NCBI RefSeq assembly: GCF_010672525.1
Contig: NZ_JAAHGH010000084.1
Location: 1-34,442, forward strand
From: Okeania sp. SIO2B3
Lineage (GTDB): Bacteria > Cyanobacteriota > Cyanobacteriia > Cyanobacteriales > Microcoleaceae
Reading direction: 5' to 3'
DNA length: 34,442 bases
Below are positions 33,263-34,442 of this stretch, piece by piece; within the stretch, counting starts at the first letter, position 1, and each line of letters begins with the position of its first letter. The position numbers and the translations under genes were made by a program. Under the pieces are notes generated by a model. The model was not told the origin of the DNA, made no database searches, and saw nothing but the letters and a program-made list of their open reading frames with translations.

Positions 33263-33436
33263 ATATCAAGTCCGGATAATTAATGATGAAAAAACTTATC
33301 CTCCTTACACAGGGCAAATCTCTCTATTCTCCCCTTTCCCCGCTCCCTCTCTTGGTGCGCTACCAGGTGCGTCTTTGGCACACCGCAGGGTCGCACCGCT
33401 AATCCCTTATTTATAAGTATTCAACCGGACATGATA
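33263..33436. repeat. Family A element, copy at 33263
   Basis: A 174-bp element with ends ATATCAAGTCCGG (one mismatch) and CCGGACATGATAT. Inside the left end it continues ATAATTAATG; inside the right end, read inward, TTGAATACTTATAA, the same asymmetric pair as the element at 30057. The cargo is unlike the others and includes TGGTGCGCTACCAGGTGCGT. 33437-33631 is AT-rich leader for the next gene. Confidence 0.78.
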
Positions 33437-33631
33437 TTACTATGCCCCTAATTTTTATTTGTTCAAAGTAAAATATTATTATACTATTAATCATAGTATA
33501 AGTATTATAAAACATCGGAAAAAGTTTGGCCAATATATGAATTTTTTTGACATTGATAAAAAATATTGAACATAGATGATTTACTATATGGTAAAGGATA
33601 AAAAATTGATTGAAAAAATTTAGTAAACAAG

Positions 33632-34442
33632 ATGGAAAATAATCAAATTGATATCGCAGTTATTTATGAGCAGGCACTAGCTCGTTACCAATGGGGAGAT
33701 TATTATGGGGCGATCGCTGATTACACGACAGTTATAGAGATTGAATCAAATAATGCAGAGCTTTACTACAATAGAGGTATTGCCAAGCATCAAATAGAAG
33801 ATTATCAAGGTGCAATTTTTGATTATACCGAAGCGATTAAAATTAATCCTAGTAATAGCGATTTTTATAATAATCGCGGTTTAGCTATTTCTCAAATAGG
33901 ATATCATCAGAAAGCGATCGCTGATTTGACACAAGCACTCCAACTTAGTCCTAATGATGCTGATGGTTATTACAATAGAGGTTTTGTGTATGAAGCAATA
34001 GCAGACTATGAAAAAGCTATTACTGATTACACAGAAGCACTAAAAATAAATCCTGATTATGATGAAGCTAATCAAAAGCGAGAGTATCTGCTTTCTCTGA
34101 TAGAGAAACAGTCCGCAGCAGTAGCAGAAGAAACAACAGCAGAAGCACAACAGACTGAGATTGAGACGGAGAAATCTCCAGATGTATCTGTTGAGGAAAG
34201 TTTACCACAAAAACCAAAAAATGATGTGGAGATGGAAAAATCTCCTAATTCAGCTAAATCTCCGATTGGGAGCGTGTTACATCGCTATTTGCAGAGAGGT
34301 CGATCAGTAGAGAAGACTTTACCGCAGAAACCAAAAAATGATGTGGAGATGGAAAAATCTCCAGATGTATCTGTGGAGGAAACAATCCCAGAAACCGCAC
34401 CGAGTCAGATGGAGATGGAAAAATCTCCAGATGTATCTGTGG
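33632..34442 (+). CDS. TPR-repeat protein with C-terminal acidic repeats (partial, cut by window end)
   Basis: Open from the ATG at 33632 to the last base, 270 codons with no stop, so the C terminus is outside the window. The first about 150 residues are four tetratricopeptide repeats (e.g. ALARYQWGDYYGAIADYTTV, YYNRGIAKHQIEDYQGAIFD, NNRGLAISQIGYHQKAIADL), a protein-protein interaction scaffold common in cyanobacteria. From about residue 165 come acidic Lys/Glu/Pro-rich repeats: EMEKSPDVSVEE or close variants four times and LPQKPKNDVEMEKSP twice. No signal peptide. Two HIP1 octamers lie in the TPR part. The start has no strong Shine-Dalgarno sequence. The TPR call is firm; partner and role are unknown. 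Confidence 0.88.
   Translation, partial: MENNQIDIAVIYEQALARYQWGDYYGAIADYTTVIEIESNNAELYYNRGIAKHQIEDYQGAIFDYTEAIKINPSNSDFYNNRGLAISQIGYHQKAIADLTQALQLSPNDADGYYNRGFVYEAIADYEKAITDYTEALKINPDYDEANQKREYLLSLIEKQSAAVAEETTAEAQQTEIETEKSPDVSVEESLPQKPKNDVEMEKSPNSAKSPIGSVLHRYLQRGRSVEKTLPQKPKNDVEMEKSPDVSVEETIPETAPSQMEMEKSPDVSV

Overview
The window looks like chromosomal DNA of a filamentous, probably marine, cyanobacterium. The reasons are many GCGATCGC (HIP1) octamers, AT-rich genes, a DUF1350 protein, a cyanobacterial-type UbiD, a cyanobacterial-type phenylalanine ammonia-lyase, an HstK-like Ser/Thr-His kinase, a bestrophin and a cytochrome b6 relative. Long gene-poor gaps packed with small repeats recall Trichodesmium, Okeania and Moorena; that placement is inference.

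Layout. 184-1916: end of a phosphate-uptake operon (pstA, pstB). 2976-3859: cutA and a diverged RpiB/LacAB-type isomerase. 4666-5652 (minus): DUF1350 alpha/beta-hydrolase-like protein. 9010-6032 (minus): a small helix-turn-helix protein, then a 258-aa protein of unknown family, a degenerate ATP-grasp relative and an intact ATP-grasp ligase; the last three look like one transcription unit later invaded by a repeat. 11471-10008 (minus): a fusion of zinc ribbon, NYN nuclease and LOTUS-like domains. 12023-13531: ubiD, probably for plastoquinone. 15597-23342: PAL, acyl-CoA ligase, KAS III-like protein and two tandem SDRs, all on the plus strand, a candidate phenylpropanoid or cinnamoyl-CoA pathway. 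29400-23971 (minus): an 1809-aa Ser/Thr kinase-ATPase-GAF-histidine kinase. 30587-31543: bestrophin. 31903-32556: an orphan cytochrome b6-like protein that has lost a haem ligand. 33632-end: a TPR protein cut by the window edge.

About a third of the window is non-coding. It is mostly a mosaic of short non-autonomous repeat families with inverted ends, many MITE-like. I separate at least nine (labelled A to J in the entries), several of them nested in one another. No transposase gene, rRNA, tRNA or CRISPR array was found.

How the genes may work together: PAL would make trans-cinnamate, the ligase cinnamoyl-CoA, the KAS III-like enzyme would transfer, extend or cleave the acyl chain, and the SDRs would reduce or oxidise a keto/hydroxy intermediate. 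This parallels the start of the enterocin benzoyl-CoA route (EncP/EncH) but lacks an obvious hydratase. The most unusual items are this cluster, the ATP-grasp locus, the NYN-LOTUS fusion and the cytochrome b6 paralogue.
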